Below are positions 1 through 10,239 of a stretch of 64,000 nt of DNA, in pieces. Where the stretch lies: NCBI RefSeq assembly GCF_006538705.1, contig NZ_BJLP01000003.1, positions 28,184 to 92,183 on the forward strand, written 5' to 3'. The DNA comes from Cellulomonas uda (GTDB lineage: Bacteria > Actinomycetota > Actinomycetes > Actinomycetales > Cellulomonadaceae). The translations under genes were made by a program, and so were the position numbers. The notes under the pieces were generated by a model. It was not told the DNA's origin. It ran no database searches and saw only the letters and a program-made list of their open reading frames with translations. Every line of letters starts with the position of its first letter. Positions within the stretch are counted from its first letter, which is position 1.

Positions 1-1
1 C

Positions 2-1072
2 TCGGGCGAGGTCGTCGCGACGTTCTCCGGCAACCGGGTCGACGTCGCCCGCACGCCGCCCGAGAGCGGCTCGCCGCCCATGCAGGTGCTGCGCCGCAGC
101 ACCGTCGAGGTCGCGATCGCGTCGGCCGGCGAGAAGCGCCTCGTCACGCTCCAGGTCCCGTCCGTCCTGCGCCCCGGACCAGGGTCCAACCGGCAGGTCA
201 TGGGGCAGTGGCGCGTCGTGTGCGCGCCGGGCGAGGGCGAGCCCGGCCGCGTCGTCACGAGCGAGGCCGACGACGGCGACGCGACGAGCTCGAAGAGCAC
301 CACGCGCAACCTCCTGGCGTGGGACGCGTCGACCGTGACCGTGCGCTCGCTGTTCACGTTCACGCTCCCCGGGACGTACGCGTGCCACGGCAGCTGGGGC
401 GCGCGCAGCTCCGTCGCGGTGCAGGACGACCGCGTCACGCAGATCAGCGCGCAGCCCGGCACGCTCACCGTCTCCGACGTGCTGAACGACGACGTCGACG
501 CCAAGCAGTGCTTCTGGACCCCCCGGTTCGGCACGTCCGGGGCGCTGCCGACGAGCTGCGCGTACAGCTCGCCCCTCCAGGGCGACCAGGCGCGCCTCGT
601 GCCCGGCGGTCCGTCCGCGCACGTCAACCGGATGACCGCGTTCGTCGCGGCCCCCACCGACACCGAGCCCGGCCGGTGGATGCGTGCCTCGGCCACGATC
701 CACGTGACCAGCTGCGCCGCCGAGCAGTACCGCGGCACCTGCCGCCCCGAGGACCGCAAGAAGGGCACGTTCACCCGGTTCCTCGGCAAGCTCCTGCTGC
801 GCGACGCGAACGGCGACCCGTACCCCGCCTCGTGCGTGCAGCTCGCGGGCGGTGTCCGGGGGTGGCAGAAGCTCGACGTGTCGGGCAAGGTCCACCACGA
901 CCAGCTGCAGTTCGACCTGCGTTTCCGCGTGCTGCCCGGGTGCTCGCCCGAGGTCCTGCTGCTCTCGACGGTGAGCGCGCAGAAGATGAAGGGCGCGACC
1001 GCCGGCGAGGTCCACGACCTGTCCTCCCAGATCCTGGTCGTCGTCGACGAGCACGTAGGATCGGGCAGGTGA
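2..1072 (+). CDS. Hypothetical protein, 5'-truncated by window edge
   Basis: The reading frame is open from base 2, so the gene very probably begins upstream; the first internal ATG is at 80. The visible part is about 356 residues. It is rich in Ser/Thr/Val with several scattered cysteines and short beta-type stretches, and I see no membrane helix or known catalytic motif. I do not recognise the family. The composition would fit a surface or secreted beta-sandwich protein, but the N-terminus that would carry a signal peptide is outside the window. The last codons overlap the ispH start (GTG at 1069, TGA at 1070-1072) and contain a -10-like TAGGAT at 1056-1061 that probably serves ispH. Confidence 0.6.
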   Translation, partial: SGEVVATFSGNRVDVARTPPESGSPPMQVLRRSTVEVAIASAGEKRLVTLQVPSVLRPGPGSNRQVMGQWRVVCAPGEGEPGRVVTSEADDGDATSSKSTTRNLLAWDASTVTVRSLFTFTLPGTYACHGSWGARSSVAVQDDRVTQISAQPGTLTVSDVLNDDVDAKQCFWTPRFGTSGALPTSCAYSSPLQGDQARLVPGGPSAHVNRMTAFVAAPTDTEPGRWMRASATIHVTSCAAEQYRGTCRPEDRKKGTFTRFLGKLLLRDANGDPYPASCVQLAGGVRGWQKLDVSGKVHHDQLQFDLRFRVLPGCSPEVLLLSTVSAQKMKGATAGEVHDLSSQILVVVDEHVGSGR

Positions 1073-2079
1073 CCAACCGACGCGTGCTCCTCGCCGCCCC
1101 CCGCGGCTACTGCGCGGGCGTCGACCGCGCCGTCATCGCGGTGGAGAAGGCGCTCGAGCACTACGGCGCCCCCGTGTACGTGCGCAAGGAGATCGTCCAC
1201 AACAAGTACGTCGTGGAGACGCTCGCCGCGCGCGGCGCGGTGTTCGTGGACGAGACCGACGAGGTGCCGCAGGGCGCGCGGGTCGTGTTCTCGGCCCACG
1301 GTGTCTCGCCCGCCGTGCACGCGGCTGCGGCGGCACGCTCGCTGCAGACCATCGACGCGACGTGCCCGCTGGTGACGAAGGTGCACAAGGAGGCCGTCCG
1401 CTTCGCCTCCGACGACTACGACATCCTGCTCATCGGCCACACCGGCCACGAGGAGGTCGAGGGCACGCAGGGTGAGGCGCCGGAGCACATCCAGGTCGTG
1501 AACTCCCCGGACGACGTGGACGACGTCGTGGTGCGCGACCCCGCCAAGGTCGTGTGGATCTCGCAGACCACCCTGTCGGTCGACGAGACCATGGAGACGG
1601 TGCGCCGGCTGCGTGAGCGGTTCCCGTCGCTCCAGGACCCGCCCAGCGACGACATCTGCTACGCGACGCAGAACCGCCAGGTCGCGGTGAAGAAGATCGC
1701 GCCGCACTGCGACGTGGTCGTCACGGTCGGCTCGGCGAACTCGTCGAACTCCGTGCGGCTGGTCGAGGTGGCGCTCGAGAACGGGGCGCGCGCGTCCTAC
1801 CGGATCGACCAGGCGTCCGAGATGGACCCGGAGTGGTTCGTGGGCGCGACGACCGTGGGCGTCACCTCGGGCGCGTCCGTGCCGGAGATCCTCGTGCGCG
1901 ACGTGCTCGACCGGCTCGCGTCGTTCGGGTTCGCGGACGTCGAGGAGGTCCGCACGGCGACCGAGGACCTCATGTTCTCGCTGCCGCGCGAGCTGCGCGC
2001 CGACCTCAAGGCGTCCGGCAACGCGCCGGCCCGCCCGCGCCGCGGCACGCGTCGCTCGCTCGACGTCACGCCGGCCTGA
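1069..2079 (+). CDS. ispH: 4-hydroxy-3-methylbut-2-enyl diphosphate reductase
   Basis: Last enzyme of the MEP isoprenoid pathway: it reduces HMBPP to IPP and DMAPP with a [4Fe-4S] cluster in the cytoplasm. The three cluster cysteines are visible at about residues 15 (APRGYCAGV), 99 (DATCPLV) and 197 ([11 protein letters not shown]). These match the spacing of the family, and the length (336 aa) is normal. The GTG start at 1069 gives the canonical N-terminus [15 protein letters not shown] and lies 7 bases after a TAGGAT hexamer, so a leaderless transcript is likely. The 3' end overlaps the convergent rmuC gene by 14 bases. Confidence 0.96.
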   Translation: MTNRRVLLAAPRGYCAGVDRAVIAVEKALEHYGAPVYVRKEIVHNKYVVETLAARGAVFVDETDEVPQGARVVFSAHGVSPAVHAAAAARSLQTIDATCPLVTKVHKEAVRFASDDYDILLIGHTGHEEVEGTQGEAPEHIQVVNSPDDVDDVVVRDPAKVVWISQTTLSVDETMETVRRLRERFPSLQDPPSDDICYATQNRQVAVKKIAPHCDVVVTVGSANSSNSVRLVEVALENGARASYRIDQASEMDPEWFVGATTVGVTSGASVPEILVRDVLDRLASFGFADVEEVRTATEDLMFSLPRELRADLKASGNAPARPRRGTRRSLDVTPA

Positions 2080-3511
2080 CCGACGCCTCGCCCGGCTCGT
2101 CCTCGCCCCGCGTGCGGGGCGCCTGATCGGCGAGCGCCCGCTCGTCGCGCTGGGCGCTCGTGTCGAAGCCGTCGACGTCGTCGACCTCGTCGGGCCGACC
2201 ACCGGCCCGGTCGCTGCCGTCGAGCCCGTCGAGGCTCACGAGCTGGTCGCTCGCGGACGCCAGCAGCTCGGGGGCGCTGAGCGCCGACAGGCGCGGGTCC
2301 GCCGGGGGCGGGCTCACCAGGTCCTCGCTCACCACCCCGAGCTCGGCGAACCGCCGCGCGCTCACCAGGACGCGCGTCTCGAGCGAGCCGACCGTCTTGT
2401 TGTAGGCCTCGGCCGCGGCGTCGATCGAGCGCCCCAGGCGCGTCAGGTGCCCGCCGAGCGTGGCGATCCGGCCGTGCAGCTCCTTGCCGAGCGACAGCAC
2501 CCGCTGGGCGTTCGCGGCGAGCGCGTCCTGGCGCCACGCGTACGCGACCGTGCGCAGCAGCGCGAGCAACGTGGCGGGCGTCGCGACGACGACGTTGCGG
2601 TCCGCCGCGTACTCCCACAGCGTCGGGTCCTCCTCGACAGCGGCGTGCCAGAACGCCTCGGTGGGGACGAACATCACGACGAACTCGGGCGCGGGCGCGA
2701 ACTGGTCCCAGTACCGCTTCGCCGCCAGCGAGTCGACGTGCGCGCGCATGTGCCGTGCGTGCGCCGCGAGCCGCTGGGCCCGCACGCCCTCGTCGGTCGC
2801 CTCGTGCGCCTCGAGGAAGCCGAGGAACGCGACCTTCGCGTCCACGACGAGGTGCTTGCCGCCCGCCAGGTGCACCACCATGTCCGGGCGCTGCAGGCCC
2901 TCGTCCGTGCGCACCTGCTCCTGCTCGACGAAGTCGACGTGCGCGAGCATCCCGGCGGACTCGACGACCCGGCGCAGCTGCGTCTCGCCCCAGCGCCCGC
3001 GGACCTGCGAGGACCGCAGCGCGGTGACGAGCTGCGCGGTCTCGGTGCGCACGCGCTCGGACGCCACCCGCATCGTCTCGACCTGCTCCCGCAGCGCGGC
3101 GTCGCTGGCCGCGCGCGCCCGGTCCGCCGCGGCGACCTGGCCCCGCACCTCGTCGAGCGTGCGGGTCAGCGGCTCCACGAGCTCGCGGACCGCCTGCTCG
3201 CGCTGCGCGAGCTCGCCCACCTGCGTCTGCCGGTCGGCGGCGAACCGCTGCGACGCGAGCGCGAGGAACTGCTCGGAGGACTGCGCGAGCGCGTCGGACG
3301 CGAGCGCGCGGAACTGCTCGGCCGAGCGCGCGGACGCCTCGATCGCGGCGGCCCGCTCCGACTCGAGGCGCGCGCCCGCCGCCGCGGCGGCGACCTCCGC
3401 GCGCCGCACCGCGGCCTCGGACCGGCGCGACGCGCCCGCCCACGCCACGGCGCCCCCGGCGACCACGCCGACGACCAGCCCCACGAGCACCCCGAGCAGC
3501 AGCTGTCCCAT
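2066..3511 (-). CDS. rmuC: DNA recombination protein RmuC
   Basis: RmuC-family protein of 481 residues, known for limiting inversions between inverted repeats and predicted to be nuclease-like. Residues about 3-25 form one N-terminal membrane helix ([16 protein letters not shown]). They are followed by a long Ala/Glu/Arg-rich coiled coil (about 30-150) and then the conserved RmuC domain with [24 protein letters not shown] and the MFVPTEAFW segment. The ATG at 3511 was chosen because the hydrophobic anchor begins there; the frame stays open upstream but reads as arginine-rich nonsense. The tail after about residue 410 is acidic low-complexity sequence. It is convergent with ispH. Confidence 0.93.
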   Translation of the reverse strand: MGQLLLGVLVGLVVGVVAGGAVAWAGASRRSEAAVRRAEVAAAAAGARLESERAAAIEASARSAEQFRALASDALAQSSEQFLALASQRFAADRQTQVGELAQREQAVRELVEPLTRTLDEVRGQVAAADRARAASDAALREQVETMRVASERVRTETAQLVTALRSSQVRGRWGETQLRRVVESAGMLAHVDFVEQEQVRTDEGLQRPDMVVHLAGGKHLVVDAKVAFLGFLEAHEATDEGVRAQRLAAHARHMRAHVDSLAAKRYWDQFAPAPEFVVMFVPTEAFWHAAVEEDPTLWEYAADRNVVVATPATLLALLRTVAYAWRQDALAANAQRVLSLGKELHGRIATLGGHLTRLGRSIDAAAEAYNKTVGSLETRVLVSARRFAELGVVSEDLVSPPPADPRLSALSAPELLASASDQLVSLDGLDGSDRAGGRPDEVDDVDGFDTSAQRDERALADQAPRTRGEDEPGEASVRPA

Positions 3512-3621
3512 GCGCCGAACCGTGCCAGACACCACCGACACGCGCCCCGGCCGCAGGTCAGCGGCCCCGTGCGGGACCACGGACCGCCGACGGTGTCGGC
3601 GCACGTCCGTATGCTGACCGC

Positions 3622-4472
<851 letters not shown>

Positions 4473-4497
<25 letters not shown>

Positions 4498-6041
4498 AGC
4501 TCGCGCTCGTCGCGAACGGTCTGCGGCGCAGCGTCTGGCAGGTCGTGGGGTTCGCGTTCGCCGTGCTGTACGGGCTGGGCATCCTCGCGATCGTCGTCGC
4601 GGGGATGGTCGCGGTCGGCACGCAGGACGTCGCGCTGCAGCGGACCGTCACCGTGCTGGTCGGCTCCGCGCTGGTGATCGGCTGGTGGTTCATCCCGCTG
4701 CTCGCGTTCGGCGTCGACGCCACGCTCGACCCGGAGCGGTTCGCGACGTTCGCGATCCCGCGGCGCGTGCTCGTCGTCGGGCTCGCGGTCGCGGCGCTCG
4801 TGGGCGTGCCGGGTGTGCTCAGCGCGGTCGCGGCGCTGTCGACCAGCCTCGCGTGGTTCCGGCACCCGGGTGCGCTCCTCGTCGGGGTCGTCGCCGCGGT
4901 GCTGGGCCTGGCGGTCGCGGTCGTCGGCGGGCGCGCGGTGGTCGCGCTCGCGGCGCCGCTGGTCGCGCGCCGCCGCGCGCGTGAGCTGACGGCGGTCGTG
5001 ACGCTGCTGCTCGTCGTGAGCATCGGGCCGACGCTCGGCACGCTCACCAACGGCCGTGAGATCAGCCGCGAGACGTTCGACGACCTGGTCGGCGTGCTCG
5101 CATGGACGCCGTTCGGTGCCGCGTGGGCGGCGCCCGCCGACGTCGCCGCGGGGGACCCGGCGCTCGCCGTGGCCCGGCTCGCGATCGCGGGTGTGACGCT
5201 CGCGATCGCGCTGCGGCTCTGGGAGGGCGCGCTCGCGCGCACGCTCGTGCAGCCCGTGCACGCCGGCTCCGGCGGCGCACGGCCCGCGGGGCTCGGGGTG
5301 CTCAGCCGCGTGCCCGCGACGCCGCTCGGCGCGGTCGTCGGCCGCTGCCTCGTCTACTGGTTCCGCGACCCGCGCTACGCGATGGCCCTCGCGATCGTGC
5401 CGTTCACGCCCGTGATCCTGTGGGTCGTCGGGCGTGGCGGCAACGCGGACCTGGTGCTGGCCTCGGGTGTGCTCGCGGCGTTCGTGTGCGGGTGGGGCGT
5501 CAGCTCCGACGTGTCGTACGACGGCTCCGCGTTCTGGATGCACGTGAGCGCGGGCGTGCGCGGCGTGGTCGACCGGCTGGGGCGCGTCGTCGCGTCGGGC
5601 ATCATCGCGGTCCCGCTCGTCACGACGATCGTCGTCGTGACCGCCGCGGTCACGGACCGCCTCGACGCGGTGCCCGCGCTGCTCGGCGCCGCCGCGGGCG
5701 TCATGCTCACGTCCTACGGCGGCGCGAGCATCGTCTCGGCGCTGTTCGTGCAGCCCGTGCAGCAGCCGGGCGAGAACCCGTTCCAGACCCGCCAGGGCGC
5801 GTCGATGGCCACGGTGCTCTCGCAGACCGCCGGGTGGGCGCTCGTGCTCGTCGCCGCGTCGCCGCCCGCGCTGCTCGCGTGGTTCGCGGTGTCCCGCTCG
5901 TCGGCCGCGCTCGGCTGGGCGACGCTCGCCCTGGGGGTCGTGCTCGGCGCGGTGTGGCTGACGGTCGGGGTGCGCGTCGGTGGGCGGCTGCTCGACCGCC
6001 GTGCGCCCGTCCTGCTGCAGCGCGTCATCGCGTTCGAGTAG
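4473..6041 (+). CDS. ABC-2 type transporter membrane protein
   Basis: Polytopic membrane partner of the preceding ATPase, 522 aa, with roughly a dozen hydrophobic segments (for example AFAVLYGLGILAIVVAGMVA near the N-terminus, then VLVGSALVIGWWFIPLLAFG). The GTG at 4473 follows a GGAGGGG ribosome-binding site at 4461-4467 and begins the sequence VVAHLVRLKLAL. The gene overlaps the ATPase gene by 25 bases. It resembles actinobacterial 'transporter' proteins that pair with a single ATPase and transport an unknown substrate. The function is inferred from pairing and topology only. Confidence 0.82.
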
Positions 6042-6085
6042 CGCCCGGTCGGGCGGGCGCGGGTACCCCCGTAGACTTGCCGCCC

Positions 6086-7159
6086 GTGGCACTCACCATC
6101 GGCATCGTCGGCCTGCCCAACGTCGGCAAGTCCACCCTCTTCAACGCCCTGACCCGCGCGCAGGTGCTCGCCGCGAACTATCCGTTCGCGACGATCGAGC
6201 CCAACGTCGGCGTCGTGCCGCTCCCGGACGAGCGCCTCACGAAGCTCGCCGAGGTGTTCGGCTCGGAGCGGATCGTGCCCGCCACGGTGTCGTTCGTCGA
6301 CATCGCGGGCATCGTCAAGGGCGCGTCCGAGGGTGAGGGCCTGGGCAACAAGTTCCTCGCGAACATCCGCGAGGCCGACGCGATCTGCCAGGTCACGCGC
6401 GCGTTCGCGGACCCCGACGTCGTGCACGTCTCCGGTCAGGTGAACCCGAAGGACGACATCGAGATCATCTCGACCGAGCTGATCCTCGCGGACCTGCAGA
6501 CGCTCGAGAACGCGATCCCGCGGCTCGAGAAGGAGGTCCGCGGCAAGAAGACGGACCCCGAGGTGCTCGCCGCGGCGCAGCGCGCCAAGGAGGTCCTCGA
6601 GACCGGCACCACGCTGTTCGCCGCGGGTCTGCGCGACGACGAGCACGTGCGCGCGCTGCAGCTCATGACCTCGAAGCCGTTCATCTACGTCTTCAACACC
6701 GACGACGAGGGCCTCGCGGACACCGCGATGCAGGACGAGCTGCGCGCGCTCGTCGCGCCCGCCGACGCGATCTTCCTCGACGCGAAGTTCGAGTCGGAGC
6801 TCGTCGAGCTCGACGAGGCCGAGGCGCGCGAGATGCTCGAGGCGAACGGCCAGGACGAGGCGGGCCTCGACCAGCTCGCCCGTGTCGGGTTCCACACGCT
6901 CGGCCTGCAGACCTACCTCACGGCCGGCCCCAAGGAGGCCCGCGCCTGGACGATCCGCCAGGGCTGGACCGCCCCGCAGGCGGCCGGCGTGATCCACACG
7001 GACTTCCAGAAGGGCTTCATCAAGGCCGAGGTCATCTCGTTCGAGGACCTCGTCGAGGCCGGCTCCGTCGCGGCGGCTCGCTCGGCGGGCAAGGCCCGTG
7101 TCGAGGGCAAGGACTACGTCATGGTCGACGGCGACGTCGTGGAGTTCCGCCACAGTTAG
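6086..7159 (+). CDS. ychF: Redox-regulated ATPase YchF, C-terminus rebuilt by element insertion
   Basis: Obg-family P-loop protein of 357 aa that prefers ATP, binds ribosomes and acts in stress responses. G1 GLPNVGKST is at residues 9-17, followed by the YchF coiled-coil insert and a C-terminal TGS domain. The GTG start is 8 bases after TAGACT (6072-6077). The protein ends EFRHS, whereas the family ends almost invariably in ...FNV. The missing tail V-K-F-R-F-N-V-stop is found at 12416-12439, past the serine integrase. An integrative element has therefore entered the last codons and supplies a new HS-stop ending. The change is small and function is probably kept. Confidence 0.96.
   Translation: MALTIGIVGLPNVGKSTLFNALTRAQVLAANYPFATIEPNVGVVPLPDERLTKLAEVFGSERIVPATVSFVDIAGIVKGASEGEGLGNKFLANIREADAICQVTRAFADPDVVHVSGQVNPKDDIEIISTELILADLQTLENAIPRLEKEVRGKKTDPEVLAAAQRAKEVLETGTTLFAAGLRDDEHVRALQLMTSKPFIYVFNTDDEGLADTAMQDELRALVAPADAIFLDAKFESELVELDEAEAREMLEANGQDEAGLDQLARVGFHTLGLQTYLTAGPKEARAWTIRQGWTAPQAAGVIHTDFQKGFIKAEVISFEDLVEAGSVAAARSAGKARVEGKDYVMVDGDVVEFRHS
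7139..7150 (+). repeat. Putative attL core in ychF 3' end
   Basis: GTGGAGTTCCGC here matches GTGAAGTTCCGC at 12416-12427 at 11 of 12 positions, with an identical 8-base block AGTTCCGC (7143-7150). The crossover should lie inside that block. Left of it is native ychF coding sequence; right of it the sequence is element-derived. Confidence 0.75.
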
Positions 7160-7260
7160 CCATCAGGGCCTCCACTGACCGGGCTGGGAAGCGCGCGCTG
7201 GAGCGGTTGGCTCGTCGATACGGCCCTGCAAGATCGGCTCGCTGTTCTAGCCTGTGCCGC

Positions 7261-7893
7261 ATGGCGCTGCCGTCCGCATACCTCACGTCATTCAAGAACA
7301 CCCCGGACATCTTCCGTGCGATCCAGGGCGCTCAGGCTCCCGAGCGGTTCACTCAGAAGTTCTTGGAGGGCCTCGGCTTCCCCAGCAGCAATGACCGCAC
7401 CATGATCAACGTCCTTAAGGCGCTGGGCTTCCTGGACGACTCTGGCGTGCCCCAGCGCCGGTACCACGAGTTCTTGGACCAGACGCGCTCGGCTGTCGTG
7501 CTCGCCGAGGGCATGCGCGCGGCGTATGCGGATCTGTTCAAGGTCAACAAGAACGCCCACACCATGACGACCGCCGAAGTCAAGAACAAGATGAAGACCC
7601 TCTCCGAGGGTGCCTTCACCGAACGTGTGCTGTCGCAGATGGCCGGTACGTTCACGACCCTCGCGAAGGAGGCCGACTTCAGCGCGGCGCCGGTTGATCG
7701 CGGTGGCGACGCAGACCCAGGCGACACGGACGACACGTCGACAGAGGAGCCTGTCCGCGACGAGCCCGTCGCTCGCGGCGGTGGACTGCGGTTCGGCTCG
7801 CTTGCCTACAACATCAACATCGTCCTGCCCGAGTCTCGCGATCCGGCCGTGTACGACGCACTCTTCCGGGCCTTGCGGGAACACCTGCAGTGA
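7261..7893 (+). CDS. DUF5343 family protein
   Basis: Protein of 210 aa recognised as DUF5343 (MALPSAYLTSFKNTPDIF at the N-terminus, then FLEGLGFPSSNDRTMINVLK and LGFLDDSGVP). The arrangement looks like a winged-helix-like domain over residues 1-135. An acidic linker (DADPGDTDDTSTEEP) leads to a short beta segment (LAYNINIVLPES) at the end. The biochemical role of the family is unknown. The ATG at 7261 is 7 bases after TAGCCT (7248-7253), so a leaderless transcript is likely. Its TGA overlaps the GTG of the HEPN gene by four bases (GTGA), so the two are translated together. Position at the left end of the element marks it as cargo. Confidence 0.85.
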   Translation: MALPSAYLTSFKNTPDIFRAIQGAQAPERFTQKFLEGLGFPSSNDRTMINVLKALGFLDDSGVPQRRYHEFLDQTRSAVVLAEGMRAAYADLFKVNKNAHTMTTAEVKNKMKTLSEGAFTERVLSQMAGTFTTLAKEADFSAAPVDRGGDADPGDTDDTSTEEPVRDEPVARGGGLRFGSLAYNINIVLPESRDPAVYDALFRALREHLQ

Positions 7894-8480
7894 AGCGACC
7901 ACTCGTCGACTCGGCGATCTACGAGTTCGTCTTTCGCGGCCAACTCACGGAGGTCGCGCTCGACGCGGCGGGCCGGGTGCGCCGGTTCCAGGACCTTGAC
8001 TCCGTCGACGAGATCGCAGCTGCGCTCTCCTTGGAGCTCCTGGACGCCGAGGAAGTCACCGCCTCCCGCGGTATGGCTGTCGTATACACGGCGATTGCGG
8101 CCTTTGAGATGTCTGTGCGCCGCTACGTGAAGCGCGTCCTTGTGGACGCCTACGGCGAAGACTGGTGGGAGAAGGGCGTCTCCCAGAACATCCGTAGGTT
8201 CGCTGAGGCTCGGCGCGAAGATGAGGAGAAGACCCGGTGGCACGGTGTCCGGGGTGAGGACTTGCTGAGCTACACCGAGCTGGGTCACCTGCCTCAGATC
8301 ATCCAGCAGAACTGGCAGCAATTCGAGCCGATGGTGCGCCGCATTGACTGGGCCACGGCCATCTTCGGGACGCTCGAGCGCTCGCGGAACGTGATTATGC
8401 ACAGTGGGGTGCTGGCGATGCCCGACGTCGAGCGCGTTGGCATGAACATGCGCGACTGGATCAAGCAGGTCGGTGTCTAG
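7890..8480 (+). CDS. Swt1-type HEPN domain protein
   Basis: Protein of 196 aa with a C-terminal HEPN domain of the Swt1 type. The diagnostic R-N-x3-H motif is RNVIMH at residues 166-171, preceded by a helical bundle with FEMSVRRYVKRVL and DWWEKGV. HEPN domains with this motif are typically metal-independent RNases found in toxin-antitoxin, abortive-infection and other defence systems. The GTG start overlaps the stop of the DUF5343 gene by four bases. The N-terminal 50 residues form a small alpha/beta module. The pair is a candidate defence or toxin-antidote unit carried by the element; RNase activity is inferred from the motif only. Confidence 0.82.
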   Translation: MKRPLVDSAIYEFVFRGQLTEVALDAAGRVRRFQDLDSVDEIAAALSLELLDAEEVTASRGMAVVYTAIAAFEMSVRRYVKRVLVDAYGEDWWEKGVSQNIRRFAEARREDEEKTRWHGVRGEDLLSYTELGHLPQIIQQNWQQFEPMVRRIDWATAIFGTLERSRNVIMHSGVLAMPDVERVGMNMRDWIKQVGV

Positions 8481-8820
8481 GTCCACATGCGGTCCGGTCG
8501 GGCGGTTGGCCCCTGGAAGCCCGGCGCCTCGGCCCGGCTCCGAGGGGTAGGTCCTTCCCAGGGGCGTGAGCACGCCGGATCACCGTTATCGGTCGACATC
8601 TCGATTTGACGCTAGTGTTCGTAGTGCCGGGCGCGAGCCGGGCTTAGCGGGGCCGGAACACCCCGCCGGACCTACAGCGTCGAGCACTTCCTCTCCGATG
8701 AGAGGGCGTAGGGCATAGCGGTCCACCGCCTACCCGCCCCGTTCCGGGGGCGCTGGCCTCCAGGTCGAGCTGAGGCGTGATGTAGGGGAGCCAGGACCAG
8801 TACCTCCAGTGGAGGTTGCT
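8481..8820. other. Gene-free stretch in the element
   Basis: I see no convincing coding sequence in these 340 bases. It holds a TTGACG hexamer (8606-8611), a 6-bp GC hairpin (GCGGGG/CCCCGC, about 8648-8667) and, at the right end, a 15-base palindrome (8802-8816) over the ribosome-binding site of the next gene. It probably contains the promoter of the phage-like gene block. Confidence 0.5.
8802..8816. promoter_or_regulatory. 15-bp palindrome over ribosome-binding site
   Basis: ACCTCCA-G-TGGAGGT is a perfect inverted repeat around a single central base. It contains the GGAGG ribosome-binding site for the GTG at 8821. A one-base loop cannot fold as RNA, so a DNA operator is the more likely reading. 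Chance is possible. Confidence 0.35.
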
Positions 8821-9038
8821 GTGCCTGACCCGGTTCTCTCCGCCCGTGGGCGTCTCGCCTACGCGTCTCGCCAAGGTGGCGACCCCGACCAGCGTGATGC
8901 CGCGGGCCGCATCTGATCGCTGCCAAGTTGGAGCGGCACATCCAGCGCGCTCTGGCAGCTGCCCCGCCCCTCACGGATGAGCAGCGCGAGCGGTTGGCCG
9001 CTCTGCTGCGCGCACCGAAGGGCGGTGCGCGCGCATGA
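8821..9038 (+). pseudogene. Small phage/ICE protein gene, frameshifted
   Basis: Frame one from GTG 8821 reads VPDPVLSARGRLAYASRQGG and stops at 8914-8916. Shifting by one base at about 8910 continues as LIAAKLERHIQRALAAAPP and LTDEQRERLAALLRAP, ending at 9036-9038. The two halves together look like the short helical protein common in actinobacterial integrative elements (RLAYASR... followed by AAKLERHIQRAL...LTDEQRERL). A one-base deletion explains the break. The restored frame ends in an ATGA overlap with the next gene, as expected for an originally intact operon. A sequencing error cannot be excluded. Confidence 0.7.
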
Positions 9039-9427
9039 GCCGAAAGAGGAGTCGCCGCCCCGGCGAGGGAGCGGCGACCAGCAGCTTGGCATCTGCTACC
9101 CGAACGGTACCGTCCACAAGGCCGGGCGCCGCGTTCGTGCCGCCCGCCTTGCAGTGTCCGGACTGCGGCGCGATCGCCGTGGGGTCGCAGATGGCCCACG
9201 CCGACACCTGCCCGCTGAACCGCGGCGTGAACCGGGTGCTGGACGAGGACCGCGAGTGGTTCGAGGCGCACCCCGAGGTGTCCGTCCGTATCCGGCCGGT
9301 GACGCCTCCCGAGGTCGCGGACCTCCTGGCCGCTGGCGCCGCCCGCCCCACGGGCGACGTCATCGTGCTGAACCTGGCGCCCGGCCTCCGGATGCGGCGG
9401 TTCACGTTCGCCGGGGGTGCCCGATGA
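9035..9427 (+). CDS. Hypothetical phage/ICE protein with zinc motif
   Basis: Protein of 130 aa with a basic, disordered N-terminus, then CPDCGAIAVGSQMAHADTCP. This is a C-x2-C...H-x4-C pattern that should bind one zinc ion. The C-terminal part (VSVRIRPVTPPEVADLL, VIVLNLAPGLRMRRF) is a small alpha/beta region. Similar small proteins recur beside primases in actinobacterial integrative elements; no function is established. It overlaps both neighbours by four bases (ATGA at 9035 and 9424), so it is part of one translational unit. Confidence 0.65.
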   Translation: MSRKRSRRPGEGAATSSLASATRTVPSTRPGAAFVPPALQCPDCGAIAVGSQMAHADTCPLNRGVNRVLDEDREWFEAHPEVSVRIRPVTPPEVADLLAAGAARPTGDVIVLNLAPGLRMRRFTFAGGAR

Positions 9428-9855
9428 GCGCGCAGCTGCTGGACATCGCTACCGCGGCACGGGCCGGGGCCAAGACGTGGAAGCGCGGGCGGACCACCTG
9501 GGACGAGGTCTGCTCCTGGGCTGCCGAGCCGCGCGACGGCGGCAAGGACGGTCCGGGCTACGTGCTCGGCAAGCTGTCGTCGCCGCGCCGCACGAAGGAG
9601 ACCATCGTGTCTCGCGGCGTGCTGACGCTCGACGCCGATCACCTGACGCCCGCGACCCGGGATGCCCTGCTCGTGCGGGTGCGCGCGCTGGGGTGCGCGG
9701 TCGTGGTGCACAGCACCTACCGCAGCACGCCGCAGGCACCGCGGCTCCGGCTGCTCGTGCTGGCGTCGCGACCGGTCACGCCGGAGGAGTACCGGGCGCT
9801 CGTCCGGTGGCTCATGGAGCAGCTGGGCGCAGACCACCCTGGACCTCATGCGTGA
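9424..9855 (+). CDS. Primase-like protein, C-terminally truncated
   Basis: Protein of 143 aa beginning MSAQLLDIATAARAGAKTWKRG and including SRGVLTLDADHLTPATRDALL, HSTYRSTPQAPRLRLLV and ASRPVTPEEYRALVRWLMEQ. This pattern fits the N-terminal part of replication/primase-like proteins of actinobacterial mobile elements (acidic LTLDAD strand, then H-S-T...R-L-R). The protein ends abruptly with GADHPGPHA at the point where the sequence becomes phage capsid in another frame. It is therefore probably only the front end of a longer protein and unlikely to be active. Confidence 0.6.
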   Translation: MSAQLLDIATAARAGAKTWKRGRTTWDEVCSWAAEPRDGGKDGPGYVLGKLSSPRRTKETIVSRGVLTLDADHLTPATRDALLVRVRALGCAVVVHSTYRSTPQAPRLRLLVLASRPVTPEEYRALVRWLMEQLGADHPGPHA

Positions 9856-10138
9856 GGACGGCGCCACGGGTGGGTTCCTGATGAACTCCGCCGCTGCCGA
9901 CACCGTGTTCGGGCCGGGCATCCGCCGGGTGCCGTCGCTGGCCGTGCCCGCGGGGACGGCTCTCCTGGCCGACTGGTCGCAGGTGCGTCTCCGTGTCCGC
10001 GAGGACGCCCAGACGCTCGCCTTCCACCAGAGCGGCGAGCTGTTCAAGTACAACCTCGTGCAGCTGCGGACCGAGGGCCGCTACGGCATCGAGATCCGCA
10101 GGCCCCAGGCGTTCGCGGTCGTGGACCTGACCGCCTGA
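9830..10138 (+). pseudogene. Phage major capsid protein, C-terminal fragment
   Basis: About 102 residues starting QTTLDLMREDGATGGFLMNS and running through VPAGTALLADWSQ, VRLRVREDAQTLAFHQSG and ELFKYNLVQLRTEGRYGIEI to a proper stop. This matches the C-terminal half of HK97-fold capsid proteins of actinophages. There is no start codon or N-terminal domain. Upstream in this frame the sequence is only the shadow of the primase-like gene. The junction near 9830 marks a deletion that joined primase-like and capsid genes and removed everything between. Confidence 0.7.
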
Positions 10139-10239
10139 CCCTGCGGTGCACCGCGCCCGCCCTGTCTTCCTCTCCGGGGCGAGCGCGGGAGCGGGCCGAA
10201 GGGCTTGGTGGCACCGGAGGCCTGCGCCGCACCGCTCAC

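Noticed and set aside
8672..9271. A 199-codon minus-strand frame across the phage-like block
   Set aside because: Arg/Ala-rich shadow of the overlapping plus-strand genes, which are linked by ATGA overlaps.
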